Of a DNA stretch of 64,000 nucleotides, positions 1 through 8,043 are shown one piece after another. A program made the translations under genes and the position numbers. The stretch is from DASSTJ01 sp035707965 (GTDB taxonomy: Bacteria; Actinomycetota; Actinomycetes; Actinomycetales; Angustibacteraceae): positions 10,444 to 74,443 of the forward strand of contig DASSTJ010000183.1 in the NCBI GenBank assembly GCA_035707965.1, given 5' to 3'. The notes beneath the pieces are model-generated. The model was given only the letters and a program-made list of their open reading frames with translations. It was not told the DNA's origin and did not search any database. How positions within the stretch are numbered: position 1 is the first letter of the stretch; the number at the start of each line of letters is the position of its first letter.

Positions 1-857
1 AGCGTCGTGCTGTCGTCGAGTGAGGCCAGCCGTGCCTCGAGCGAGTCGAGGTCCGCCTCGCGGCGCGACAGCTCGGACTCCAGCCGGACGACGTCGCCGA
101 TGCTCGATGCGCGGCTCAACAGCGTGCGGATCCGCTCCACGCTCGCGCGCTGGCTCTTCACCCGGCTGCTCGTGTCGACGTAGGTGTCCGTGACGTCCTG
201 CGAGCTCTGGGAACGGGACGACACCGACCCGAGACCGCCTACCTGGTCCATCACGTCGTCGAGCTGCTGCTGCGGCACGCGCAGGGTCAGCACCGACTGG
301 TCCACCACGACCGACGGGACGTCGGACGGCGACGTCCCGGGCTTCGAGCTGCTCACCGGGTGCACGTCGGGCGGCATCGGGCGGGTCGACGTCTTCTCGT
401 CGGAGACGTAGCCCTGCGCTGCCGTCGCGAACGAGCGCGCGCTGCTGACGGCCGTCTGCACGTCCTTGACCTGCACGGTGAGCTGACCGGTGCGGATCTG
501 CCTGCGCTGCTGCAGCGCGGCGGCGCTGACACCGGCTGCGCTGCTGTCCCCGCCGTCCGCCGTGCTGCCGCTGTCGGCCTCCCCGGCACCGGGGGAGCTC
601 TGTGCGCCCCCGGCCGACGCGTCGTTCCCCCCGGCCTGCCCGGTCCAGCCCAGCGCCGGTTCGGGCGCGGAGACGGCCTGCTTCTGGGCCGAGTCCGACC
701 CGGAGCCGCCGGCACCTGCGCAACCGGCCAGCACACCCAGGGCGAGCCCGGCGGCCAGGACCGCGACGGTCGTGCGCCGGCTCCTCGTGCGGCCGGTCCG
801 GCGCCGCGTACCGCGGGTCGCTGTCGCGTCTACCAACGGTGCTGTCCGTGTGGTCAT
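1..857 (-). CDS. DUF4349 domain lipoprotein (C-terminus outside window)
   Basis: Reading leftwards from ATG at 857, preceded by a GAGGAGG ribosome site, the frame stays open to the window edge (285 codons). The N-terminus has an Arg-rich stretch including an RR pair at residues 27-28, a hydrophobic segment, and a lipobox LAGC with the lipidated Cys at residue 46. A Ser/Gly/Ala-rich linker follows. Then comes a region with the pattern of DUF4349 proteins: a beta-rich part (RTGQLTVQVKDV), a stretch on resolving repeated values, and a heptad-like segment (ESELSRREADLDSLEARLAS) that should be coiled coil. The family normally ends in a membrane helix, which would lie outside the window. Inferred role: surface-exposed, membrane-anchored protein of unknown function. 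It is divergent from hemY. Confidence 0.8.
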   Translation of the reverse strand, partial: MTTRTAPLVDATATRGTRRRTGRTRSRRTTVAVLAAGLALGVLAGCAGAGGSGSDSAQKQAVSAPEPALGWTGQAGGNDASAGGAQSSPGAGEADSGSTADGGDSSAAGVSAAALQQRRQIRTGQLTVQVKDVQTAVSSARSFATAAQGYVSDEKTSTRPMPPDVHPVSSSKPGTSPSDVPSVVVDQSVLTLRVPQQQLDDVMDQVGGLGSVSSRSQSSQDVTDTYVDTSSRVKSQRASVERIRTLLSRASSIGDVVRLESELSRREADLDSLEARLASLDDSTT

Positions 858-989
858 CAGCACTGCCTCCTCGGTCGGCACGCCGCGCGTGCGTTGTCGG
901 CGGTGAGACGACGCCGGCGGTCCGGCGGTTCCGTCGTGACGGCTGCCCCTCTGTCTCGATCCGGTCACGGCTCTGACAGCCTGGGCAGC

Positions 990-2492
990 ATGTCCCAGCG
1001 CACGTCAGCGTCGTCGTCCCAGGTCCGTCGGACCGGCGAGGGGACCGGAGGCGAGGGAACCGGGCCGGACGTCGTCCCCACCGTGGTCGTCGTCGGTGCG
1101 GGCATCGCAGGGCTGGCGGCGGCCTGGGCGCTGGCCACGAGCGACCGGGACCTGCACGTCGTCGTCCTCGAGGGCGCCACCCGTGTCGGCGGCAAGCTGG
1201 CGCTCGACGAGCTCGACGGCGTCGTCGTGGACGTCGGCGCCGAGTCGCTGCTGGCCCGCCGCCCGGAGGCCGTCGAGCTGGCCCGCGAGGTCGGGCTGGG
1301 GGGCGAGCTGGAGCCGCCGCAGCCGGTCGGAGCGTCGATCTGGAGCCGGGGCGCTCTGCGTCCGCTGCCCCCGCACACGCTGATGGGCGTGCCGTCCGGT
1401 GCCGAGGGGCTGGACGGGCTCCTGACGGCCGACGAGGTGGGCACGGTGCTGAAGGAGCCGGACCGGACGTGGCCCGAGGTCGACAGCGATGTCGATGTCG
1501 CGTCGTTCGTGGCGAGCCGGGTCGGTCACGCCGTGGTTGACCGTCTGGTCGAGCCGCTGCTCGGAGGCGTGTACGCGGGCCGGGCCGACCAGCTCTCGCT
1601 GCAGGCCACCATGCCGCCCGTGTGGGCCGCCGCCGTCCAGGGCCGCTCGCTCGTGAGCACGGCCGCCGCGGCGGGGCGACCGACCGAGCCGACGACCAGC
1701 GCGCCGGCACCCGTCTTCGCCGGCGTCCGGGGTGGCGTCGGGCGGTTGCCCCTGGCCCTGGCCGATGTGCTGCGCGACCGGAGCGTCAGCGTCCTGACCG
1801 GTGCCATGGTGCGGCGCCTCGAGCGCACCGCGACCGGCTGGCGGGTCGGGCACGGTCCTGCCGTCGCGGAAGAGGTCGTCGAGGCGGACGGCGTGGTGCT
1901 GGCCGTGCCGGCGGCGCCGACGTCCCGGCTGCTCAGCTCCGTCGCGCCGAGCGCGGCGGCGGTGCTCGCGGACATCCCCTACGCCAGCATGGGCATCGTG
2001 ACCCTGGTGCTGCCGGCGTCCGACGAGGCCGGCCAGGTCTCCGGCTCCGGGTTCCTCGTGCCACCGGTGGAGGGACTGCGGGTCAAGGCGGCGACGTTCT
2101 CGTCACTGAAGTGGGGTTGGCTGTCGCGAAGCGCGACCGGCCGGTTGGTGCTGCGCGCGTCGATCGGCCGCTACGGCCAGGAGGACGAGCTGCAGCACCC
2201 GGACGGCGACCTGGTGAGGGCCGTCGCGGCCGACCTCGGGACGGTGCTCGGACCGCTGCCGGCGCCCCTGGCCAGCGCGGTGACCCGGTGGGGTGGTGGT
2301 CTGCCGCAGTACACCGTCGGTCACGTCGATCGGGTCTCGTCGGTGCGTCGGGAGGTCGCCCGGCTGCCGGGGCTCGCCCTCTGCGGAGCCGCGTACGACG
2401 GCGTCGGCGTGCCGGCGTGCATCGCGTCAGGTCGCGCAGCAGCGCACGACGTCCTGGTCGGCCTCGACCGCGCCCGATCCGCCCGTCCGTGA
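990..2492 (+). CDS. hemY: coproporphyrinogen III / protoporphyrinogen oxidase (HemY type)
   Basis: FAD-dependent oxidase of 500 residues. The dinucleotide-binding motif GAGIAG is at residues 36-41, followed by the acidic end of the second strand (VVLEG) and the RVGGKL loop typical of HemY/HemG. The C-terminus (LALCGAAYDGVGVPACIASGRAAA) is the conserved flavin-contacting end of the family. The frame is open well upstream of 990, but homology begins after this ATG and the upstream stretch overlaps the divergent lipoprotein, so 990 is preferred. The hemQ gene follows 98 bp later. That pairing places this enzyme in the coproporphyrin-dependent route, where the substrate would be coproporphyrinogen III; this is inferred from context. 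The ferrochelatase gene is not in the window. Confidence 0.9.
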   Translation: MSQRTSASSSQVRRTGEGTGGEGTGPDVVPTVVVVGAGIAGLAAAWALATSDRDLHVVVLEGATRVGGKLALDELDGVVVDVGAESLLARRPEAVELAREVGLGGELEPPQPVGASIWSRGALRPLPPHTLMGVPSGAEGLDGLLTADEVGTVLKEPDRTWPEVDSDVDVASFVASRVGHAVVDRLVEPLLGGVYAGRADQLSLQATMPPVWAAAVQGRSLVSTAAAAGRPTEPTTSAPAPVFAGVRGGVGRLPLALADVLRDRSVSVLTGAMVRRLERTATGWRVGHGPAVAEEVVEADGVVLAVPAAPTSRLLSSVAPSAAAVLADIPYASMGIVTLVLPASDEAGQVSGSGFLVPPVEGLRVKAATFSSLKWGWLSRSATGRLVLRASIGRYGQEDELQHPDGDLVRAVAADLGTVLGPLPAPLASAVTRWGGGLPQYTVGHVDRVSSVRREVARLPGLALCGAAYDGVGVPACIASGRAAAHDVLVGLDRARSARP

Positions 2493-2590
2493 GCGTCTGA
2501 CCTCTCGCGGGACGCGGTCGTCACCCCGTCCCGCTGTGACGTCGGCGACCCCCAGCCCGAGGGCGCAGAGCGCGGAGTGAGAATGGGGCC

Positions 2591-3361
2591 ATGACCTCGA
2601 CACCGCAGCAGACCTCGACACCGCAGCAGACGCCCACGGCTGAGCCCGCCGACCCCGCCACCACCCCCCACGGGGCGGTCCCGTCGCTCGACGAGGTCAA
2701 CAGCACCATCCGCTACGCGATGTGGTCGGTCTTCGCCGTCCGCGACAGCGTGGCTGGTGACCGGCCCTCGATGGTCGCTGAGGTGGAGCAGGTCATCGCC
2801 GACCTCAAGGGTGAGGACCTGGTCGTCCGCGGGTTCTACGACGTGGCGGGGCTGCGGTCCGACGCCGACCTCATGGTCTGGTGGCACGCGCCCACGGTCG
2901 AGACCGTGCAGAAGGCGTACCGACGGCTGCGCCGCACCGAGCTCGGCCGCCAGCTGCAGCCGGTCTGGTCGGTGGCAGGGCTGCACCGTCCGGCGGAGTT
3001 CAACCGCAGCCACGTGCCGGCTTTCCTGTCTGGCGTGGAGCCAGGCTCGTACGTCTGCGTGTACCCGTTCGTGCGCTCCTACGAGTGGTACCTGCTGCCG
3101 GACGCCGAGCGGCGCGACATGCTCGCGGGGCACGGCATGCTGGCCCGCGGCTACCCCGACGTCCACGGCAACACCGTGGCCGGCTTCGCTCTCGGCGACT
3201 ACGAGTGGATCCTCGCCTTCGAGGCCGAGGAGCTGCACCGCATCGTCGACGTCATGCGTGAGCTGCGTGCCGCCGAGGCGCGGCGCCACGTGCGTGAGGA
3301 GATCCCGTTCTACACCGGCCCGCGCAAGGAGCTCAGCGAGCTGGTCGACGTCCTGCCCTGA
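2591..3361 (+). CDS. hemQ: coproheme decarboxylase HemQ/ChdC (chlorite dismutase family)
   Basis: 256-residue member of the chlorite dismutase superfamily; it performs the last step of coproporphyrin-dependent haem synthesis, peroxide-driven decarboxylation of coproheme to haem b. H141, Y158 and H181 have exactly the spacing recalled for the distal His, catalytic Tyr and proximal haem-ligand His of the Corynebacterium diphtheriae enzyme (118, 135, 158). The context around H181 (HGMLARGYPDV, then NTVAGFALGDYEW) is the actinobacterial form. The first 30 residues are a disordered Pro/Thr/Gln extension containing a perfect 18-bp duplication. A GAGAAT hexamer 6 nt before the ATG suggests a leaderless transcript, so the gene may have its own promoter although it follows hemY. 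Confidence 0.93.
   Translation: MTSTPQQTSTPQQTPTAEPADPATTPHGAVPSLDEVNSTIRYAMWSVFAVRDSVAGDRPSMVAEVEQVIADLKGEDLVVRGFYDVAGLRSDADLMVWWHAPTVETVQKAYRRLRRTELGRQLQPVWSVAGLHRPAEFNRSHVPAFLSGVEPGSYVCVYPFVRSYEWYLLPDAERRDMLAGHGMLARGYPDVHGNTVAGFALGDYEWILAFEAEELHRIVDVMRELRAAEARRHVREEIPFYTGPRKELSELVDVLP
2594..2629 (+). repeat. perfect 18-bp tandem duplication inside the 5' end of hemQ
   Basis: Two identical 18-bp units (2594-2611 and 2612-2629) encode T-S-T-P-Q-Q twice, immediately after the start codon. A third, diverged unit (TPT) follows. The repeat lies in the non-conserved N-terminal tail, so it probably arose by slippage and has no catalytic role. Confidence 0.9.
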
Positions 3362-3442
3362 CGCGCACCGCCCCGCACCGGCCTGGGTGCGCCCCAGTGG
3401 ACCTCGCAAGATCTGGAGGGGCTGGGCAGCCCTCGACCGCAC

Positions 3443-3470
3443 GTGCCCCGCTTCCTCAGAAGTGGGGCAC
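3443..3470. terminator. bidirectional hairpin between hemQ and msrB
   Basis: Arms GTGCCCCGCTTC and GAAGTGGGGCAC pair over 12 positions with a single G-U and a 4-nt loop (CTCA). It sits between two convergent genes, 81 bp after the hemQ stop and 23 bp after the msrB stop. There is no clear U-tract, as is common for actinobacterial terminators. Confidence 0.7.
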
Positions 3471-3493
3471 GGTGGCTGGCGGGTTCGGCACGG

Positions 3494-3910
3494 TCAGACC
3501 GTGGGCTCCAGCCGCATCGAGATGCTGTTGATGCAGTACCGCTGGTCGGTCGGCGTCGGGTAGCCCTCGCCCTCGAAGACGTGACCCAGGTGCGAGCCGC
3601 ACGTGGCGCAGCGCACCTCGGTGCGCACCATGCCCATCGACCGGTCCTCGATCAGCTCGACGCGGTCCTCGGCGAGCGGGCCGAAGAACGACGGCCACCC
3701 GCAGTGCGACGAGAACTTCGTGTCGCTGCGGAACAGCTCGGCGCCGCAGGCGCGGCAGGTGTACACGCCCTCCGTCGTCGTGTCGGTGTACTCGCCCACG
3801 AACGGCGCTTCCGTGCCCGCCTGACGCAGCACGCGGTACTCGTCCGGGGTCAGCTGCTCTCGCCACTGGGCGTCGTCCAGGGTCACCGGGTACGTGCGCT
3901 CGCTCTGCAT
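3494..3910 (-). CDS. msrB: peptide-methionine (R)-S-oxide reductase MsrB
   Basis: 138-residue, single-domain MsrB that reduces the R-epimer of methionine sulfoxide in proteins. The two zinc-binding CxxC pairs are C52/C55 and C101/C104, the HCGWPSF motif is at residues 69-75, and the catalytic Cys is C126 in RYCINS. Length and motif order are standard for the family. The gene is transcribed leftwards, divergent from the polymerase gene at 4030 across a 119-bp gap, and converges on hemQ at the hairpin near 3.46 kb. It appears to be an independent oxidative-damage repair gene. Confidence 0.95.
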   Translation of the reverse strand: MQSERTYPVTLDDAQWREQLTPDEYRVLRQAGTEAPFVGEYTDTTTEGVYTCRACGAELFRSDTKFSSHCGWPSFFGPLAEDRVELIEDRSMGMVRTEVRCATCGSHLGHVFEGEGYPTPTDQRYCINSISMRLEPTV

Positions 3911-4017
3911 GACAGTCCTTTCAGGTGGGGGACACTCTCACAACACCGAGGGGTGCTCAGCCGTTCCCGGTCGCGTGAGGGTGCGTGCGTTCCACGGCGG
4001 GTGTCGGCACCTGCACC

Positions 4018-4029
4018 TAAGGTCGGGGC
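4018..4029 (+). promoter_or_regulatory. leaderless -10 box for the LigD-type polymerase gene
   Basis: TAAGGT at 4018-4023 is followed by 6 nt and then the ATG at 4030, so transcription should begin at or next to the start codon. There is no Shine-Dalgarno sequence. Confidence 0.55.
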
Positions 4030-5085
4030 ATGGGCTCGAACGCAGTGGTGCTCGAGGTGGAGGGTCCGGACGGGGTGCGCCCGGTGCGCGTGTCCAGCCC
4101 GGACCGGGTGATGTGGCCGCAGGACGGTGTCACGAAGCTCGAGCTGGCGCAGTACGTCGTGGCCGTGGGTCCCGCGCTGATGACGGCGCTCAGCGACCGG
4201 CCGGTGACGCTGCAGCGGTTCCCGGACGGCGTCGAGGGCGAGGAGTTCTTCTCGAAGAACCCGCCCAAGGGAGTGCCGGAGTGGGTCCGCACCGTCACGG
4301 TCACCTACCCGAGCGGACGTCGGCACGCGCAGCTGGTGGTCGACGAGCCGGCCACCGCGGTCTGGACCGTGCAGATGAACACCGTCACCTGGCACCCGTG
4401 GCCCGTTCGCACGCGAGACCTCGACAACCCCGACGAGCTGCGCATCGACCTCGACCCCCAGCCCGGCCGCGGCTTCGGGGACGCGGTCGAGGCCGCGTTC
4501 CTGCTGCGTGACCTGCTCACCGAGCTCGGCCTCACCGGCTGGGCCAAGACGTCCGGCAACCGCGGGGTGCACGTGTTCGCACGCATCCGCCCCGACCTCG
4601 AGTTCCTCGACGTCCGGCACGCCGTCATCGGCATCGGGCGCGAGCTCGAGCGTCGCGCTCCCGAGCTCGTGACGATGGCCTGGTGGAAGGAGGAGCGCGG
4701 TGAGCGCGTCTTCGTCGACTTCAACCAGACGAACCGCGACCGCACCATCGCGTCCGCCTACAGTCCCCGGCCGCTGCCGCACGCACCGGTGTCGATGCCG
4801 GTGACCTGGGACGAGCTGCCGGACGTCGACCCTCGGGACTTGACGGTGCGCACCGTCCCGCAGGTACTGGCGTCGCGCGGGCACGCCTGGGCCGGCATGG
4901 ACGAGACGGTCGGGGTGCTCGACCAGGCGACGGCACTCTGGGACGCCGACGTCGACCGAGGCCTGGGCGAGCTCAGCTTCCCGCCGGACTACCCGAAGAT
5001 GCCCGGCGAGCCGCCACGAGTGCAGCCCAGCAAGAAGGTGGCGGCGCACTGGGACGGCGAGGGCAGGCGGGTCGTCCCCGACTGA
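4030..5085 (+). CDS. LigD-type DNA repair polymerase/primase (stand-alone PolDom)
   Basis: 351-residue archaeo-eukaryotic-primase-like polymerase, like the polymerase domain of LigD but without nuclease or ligase domains. Metal-binding Asp residues are D140 and D142 (RIDLDPQPG), the nucleotide-binding motif is SGNRGVHVF (S175 to H181), and the third carboxylate is probably D230 in VFVDFNQT. In mycobacteria, stand-alone Prim-Pol proteins are encoded next to LigC-type ligases and act in gap filling during excision repair. Here the ligase gene lies 0.6 kb away and converges on this gene, with one small gene between. That supports a polymerase-ligase repair pair. A leaderless promoter fits the chosen ATG. 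Confidence 0.88.
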   Translation: MGSNAVVLEVEGPDGVRPVRVSSPDRVMWPQDGVTKLELAQYVVAVGPALMTALSDRPVTLQRFPDGVEGEEFFSKNPPKGVPEWVRTVTVTYPSGRRHAQLVVDEPATAVWTVQMNTVTWHPWPVRTRDLDNPDELRIDLDPQPGRGFGDAVEAAFLLRDLLTELGLTGWAKTSGNRGVHVFARIRPDLEFLDVRHAVIGIGRELERRAPELVTMAWWKEERGERVFVDFNQTNRDRTIASAYSPRPLPHAPVSMPVTWDELPDVDPRDLTVRTVPQVLASRGHAWAGMDETVGVLDQATALWDADVDRGLGELSFPPDYPKMPGEPPRVQPSKKVAAHWDGEGRRVVPD

Positions 5086-5120
5086 GCCCCGTCAGGGCTG
5101 GCTGAGCCCGTCAGGGCTGG
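5085..5120. terminator. tandem hairpins between convergent genes
   Basis: The unit GAGCCCGTCAGGGCTGGC occurs twice (the first copy has one extra C). Each copy folds as AGCCC/GGGCT with a short loop. It lies directly after the polymerase stop codon and just beyond the end of the opposing small gene, so a bidirectional terminator is the likeliest reading. Confidence 0.5.
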
Positions 5121-5127
5121 CGAGGAG

Positions 5128-5613
5128 TCAGCCGAGGAACGTCGTGCCGGCGTACACGTGGAGCACGGGCACCCCGACCTCGTCGCGCGCGCGAGACGCC
5201 CAGTCGCGGTGGAACGTGTCCTCCAGCGCGTGCGGACGCGTCACCACGACGACCTCGCGGGCCCCGCGGGCGGCGACCTCCGCCTTGACGGCGGGCAGCG
5301 GGTCGTCCTGGGTGACGTCCCCCTCGGCCTGCACGCCCAGGCCGCGCAAGGCGGTGAGCGACTGGTCGAGCGCCTGCTGCGCGTCGGCGCGCGCGCCGGC
5401 ACCCCGCGGCTCGCGGCCGCGAACCGCGTCCAGCGCCTTGCGCAGCTCGAGCATCGACAGGTGGTCGACGACGTCCACCAGCAGGTTGCGCTCGGTGTCC
5501 GCGGGCACGAGCACGTGGTAGTCGAGCGTCTCGCCCTGGTGCAGCGCGGCGATCCGGGCCGCGTCGCCGGCGCTCAGGGCCTGCTCGGTCAGGATCACGA
5601 TGAGGTCGGCCAC
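5128..5613 (-). CDS. conserved actinobacterial protein of unknown function, Usp-like fold suspected
   Basis: 161 residues from a GTG at 5613 that has GGGAG at a 6-nt spacing. An upstream in-frame GTG at 5649 lacks a ribosome site. The pattern DLIVILTEQAL at the start, VLVPAD, a helical middle, and REVVVVTRPHALEDTFHRDWASRAR followed by GVPVLHVYAGT alternates strands and helices like a universal-stress/Rossmann-type alpha/beta protein. No catalytic motif is evident. It lies between the polymerase and the ligase, in the ligase orientation and 76 bp downstream of the ligase gene, so the two may be co-transcribed. Function unknown; a repair role is only guilt by association. Confidence 0.65.
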   Translation of the reverse strand: MADLIVILTEQALSAGDAARIAALHQGETLDYHVLVPADTERNLLVDVVDHLSMLELRKALDAVRGREPRGAGARADAQQALDQSLTALRGLGVQAEGDVTQDDPLPAVKAEVAARGAREVVVVTRPHALEDTFHRDWASRARDEVGVPVLHVYAGTTFLG

Positions 5614-5689
5614 GGGTGCTCCCTGTCTCGGCGGGTGTGGTGCCGTCACTGTGCTGGTGGTCTCGGGCCAGGGCCCTCGAGAGCCCGGC

Positions 5690-6754
5690 TCATTCTGCCT
5701 GCAGCACCTCGTCGAGGTCGTACGCGGTCGGCACCTCGAGCTGGTCGTAGCGGCAGGACGACGGGTCGCGGTCCGGGCGCCAGCGCTCGATCTGCACGGT
5801 ATGGCGGAAGCGGCCGTTCTCCAGCTGGTCGTACCGCACCTCGGCGACGAGCTCGGGACGCAGGCGCACCCAGGAGACGTCGCGGCTGCCCGTGAACCGG
5901 CTCTTCTCGCCCTGCTCGACGACGCGCTCCCCGCTGCCGTCGCGGGCGACCAGCGGCTCGAGCTCGTCGATCAGCTCGAGCCGGCGGGCGTCCGAGAAGG
6001 CGGACGAGCCACCCACCTGCCGCAGCTGCCCCTCGCCGTCGTACAGCCCGAGCAGCAGGGACCCGACGCCGCGACCGCTCTTGTGGATGCGGTAACCCAT
6101 GACGACGACGTCTGCGGTGCGGTGGTGCTTGACCTTGAGCATGACGCGCTTGCCCGGCTGGTACGCCGCCGTCAACGGCTTGGCCACCACGCCGTCGAGG
6201 CCGGCACCCTCGAACTGCTGGAACCACTGGGTCGCCAGGTCGGGGTCGCGCGTGGTGCGGGTGAGGTGCAGCGAGGCGCCGGGGTCTACGGAGGCGAACA
6301 GCTGCTCGAGCCGCGCACGGCGCTCGGAGAACGGTCGCGGCATGAGGTCGTCGTCGCCGTCGGCGAGCAGGTCGAACGCGACCACCTCGGCGGGTGTCTC
6401 GGCGGCCAGCCGCCGCACGCGAGAGTCCGCCGGGTGGATGCGCTGCGCGAGCACGTCCCAGTCGAGCTTCTGCTGGCCGGTCTCGCCTGACCGGACGACG
6501 ATCTCGCCGTCGACCACACATCGCTCGGGCAGGTGCTCGCGGGCCGCCTCGACGAGCTCAGGGAAGTACCGGGTGAGCGTCTTGGTGCCCCGGCTGCCCA
6601 GCTCGACGTCGTCACCGTCCTTGAAGACGACGACCCGGAAGCCGTCCCACTTGGGCTCGTAGAGCAGGCCACCCGCCACGGCGTCCGGCGCCGGCACCTC
6701 GGCCACGGCCTTGGCCAGCATGGGGGGCACGGGGGGCGTGACGGGCAGCACCAT
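5690..6754 (-). CDS. ligC: ATP-dependent DNA ligase, LigC type
   Basis: About 354 residues from ATG at 6754; a TTG four codons upstream is less likely. The adenylated Lys is in EPKWDGFR (motif I), followed by SRGTKTLTRYFPEL, the VVDGEIVV motif, EGVVAK-like DGVVAKPL (motif IV) and VMLKVKHHRTADVVVMGYRI (motif V region), then an OB-fold domain ending in HTVQIERWRPDRDPSSC. It contains only adenylation and OB domains, as in mycobacterial LigC, and lacks the LigD extra domains. It seals nicks, probably after gap filling by the polymerase encoded nearby. Its start is 26 bp from the divergent hydrolase start, so the two promoters must overlap. Confidence 0.9.
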   Translation of the reverse strand: MVLPVTPPVPPMLAKAVAEVPAPDAVAGGLLYEPKWDGFRVVVFKDGDDVELGSRGTKTLTRYFPELVEAAREHLPERCVVDGEIVVRSGETGQQKLDWDVLAQRIHPADSRVRRLAAETPAEVVAFDLLADGDDDLMPRPFSERRARLEQLFASVDPGASLHLTRTTRDPDLATQWFQQFEGAGLDGVVAKPLTAAYQPGKRVMLKVKHHRTADVVVMGYRIHKSGRGVGSLLLGLYDGEGQLRQVGGSSAFSDARRLELIDELEPLVARDGSGERVVEQGEKSRFTGSRDVSWVRLRPELVAEVRYDQLENGRFRHTVQIERWRPDRDPSSCRYDQLEVPTAYDLDEVLQAE

Positions 6755-6767
6755 CCGGCCATCCAAC

Positions 6768-6780
6768 TACGATCACGCCC
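6768..6780 (+). promoter_or_regulatory. leaderless -10 box for the alpha/beta hydrolase gene
   Basis: TACGAT at 6768-6773, then 7 nt, then ATG at 6781. The divergent ligase start is only 26 bp away, so this element overlaps the upstream region of both genes. Confidence 0.6.
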
Positions 6781-8043
6781 ATGAAGCGCGCTGCCCGGAC
6801 GGCGGGTCTCGGCCTGGCGGGGTCAGCCGGCCTGCTCGGTGCGGTGGCCACCGGACTGGCCGCGTACTTCACGCGCCGCGTCGTCACGCCCGACCTGCGC
6901 AAGCCGGACGACGTGATGGTCCACGACGTCGACCTGGAGTCCGTGCCGCCGACCGTCACCCTGCAGGCCACGCCTGAGACGGTCGTGCCCGGCCGTTACG
7001 GCTTGTGGTGGGACGGGCGCCAGGGACACGCGAAGCTCGGCGACGTGCTCAACCCCGAGGCGGTGCAGGCCGGTGGCGACCTGGTCATCCGTGAGCTGAC
7101 GTCGGTCGACGCCGGAACGCCGCGGCCAGGGCCGGCGCGGTGGAACCAGTACTACGTGACGGGAACGCCGTTGACGGCCTTCGGGCTGGCATTCGAGGAC
7201 GTCGCCGTGCCGACCGACCTCGGCCCCATGCCCGGGTGGTTCGTGCCGGTCGACCCGTCAGGGGCCCTGCGCACCACGGGACGCAGCAGCTCGCGCCCGA
7301 CGTGCGCGGTACTGGTGCACGGCCGCGGTGCGACGCGCGAGGAGTGCCTGCGCGCTGTCCCCGTGCTGCGTCGCCTGGGTCTCGACGTGCTCGTGCCCGC
7401 CTACCGGAACGACCTTGACGCGCCGGCCGGGCCGGGTGGCCGCTACCACCTGGGTGACACCGAGTGGCAGGACGTCGAGGCCGCGGTGCTCTGGGCGCTG
7501 GGTCGTGGCGCCGAGGACGTCGTGCTCGTCGGCTGGTCGATGGGCGGGGCCATCGCGCTGCAGCTGCTCACCCGGTCGTGGCTCGCCGACCGCGTCCGGG
7601 CCGTGGTGCTGGACGCGCCGGTGGTCGACTGGCGGTCGGTCCTCGACCACCACGCCGCCGTCAACCACCTGCCGAGGCGGCTGGCACGCCTGGGTCACTG
7701 GATGCTCGGTCACGACCTGGCCCGCCGTGCGATCGGCGTGGCCGTGCCCGTCGACCTGCGCCGGCTCGACTGGGTGAGTCGGGCGGCCGAGCTGCACGTG
7801 CCCGTGCTGATGATCCACAGCGACGCCGACGAGTTCGTGCCCAACGGGCCGTCGCTCGAGCTCGCACGGTTGCGTCCCGACGTGGTCACGCTCGTGCCGT
7901 GGCACGAGGGCCGGCACACCAAGGAGTGGAACACCGACCCCGAGCGATGGGAGCGCGAGGTCGCGACCTTCCTCGCGCCCCGGCTGGGGTCGCCGCTCGT
8001 CACGAGCCGGTCGGCACCCGGGCCCGGCGCACCCACCGCGTGA
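6781..8043 (+). CDS. alpha/beta hydrolase, membrane-anchored or exported
   Basis: 420 residues. The N-terminus (KRAARTAGLGLAGSAGLLGAVATGLAAYF) is basic then hydrophobic, consistent with a signal anchor. The hydrolase core runs from about residue 170: an oxyanion-hole type HGRG at 180-183, nucleophile S253 in GWSMGG, acid D350 (or D348) in HSDADEFVP, and H379 in HEGRHTKEW. Substrate unknown; the GxSxG serine and spacing fit esterase/dienelactone-hydrolase-like enzymes. The first 160 residues are a separate domain that is not recognised. The 3' end overlaps the convergent reductase gene by 44 bp. Confidence 0.8.
   Translation: MKRAARTAGLGLAGSAGLLGAVATGLAAYFTRRVVTPDLRKPDDVMVHDVDLESVPPTVTLQATPETVVPGRYGLWWDGRQGHAKLGDVLNPEAVQAGGDLVIRELTSVDAGTPRPGPARWNQYYVTGTPLTAFGLAFEDVAVPTDLGPMPGWFVPVDPSGALRTTGRSSSRPTCAVLVHGRGATREECLRAVPVLRRLGLDVLVPAYRNDLDAPAGPGGRYHLGDTEWQDVEAAVLWALGRGAEDVVLVGWSMGGAIALQLLTRSWLADRVRAVVLDAPVVDWRSVLDHHAAVNHLPRRLARLGHWMLGHDLARRAIGVAVPVDLRRLDWVSRAAELHVPVLMIHSDADEFVPNGPSLELARLRPDVVTLVPWHEGRHTKEWNTDPERWEREVATFLAPRLGSPLVTSRSAPGPGAPTA

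Noticed and set aside
360..989. 210-codon open extension upstream of hemY in the same frame
   Set aside because: It has no HemY similarity, it runs antisense over the divergent lipoprotein gene, and the ATG at 990 directly precedes the FAD motif region.
5614..5649. Upstream GTG start for the 161-residue protein
   Set aside because: It has no ribosome site, whereas GTG 5613 has GGGAG at the right distance.
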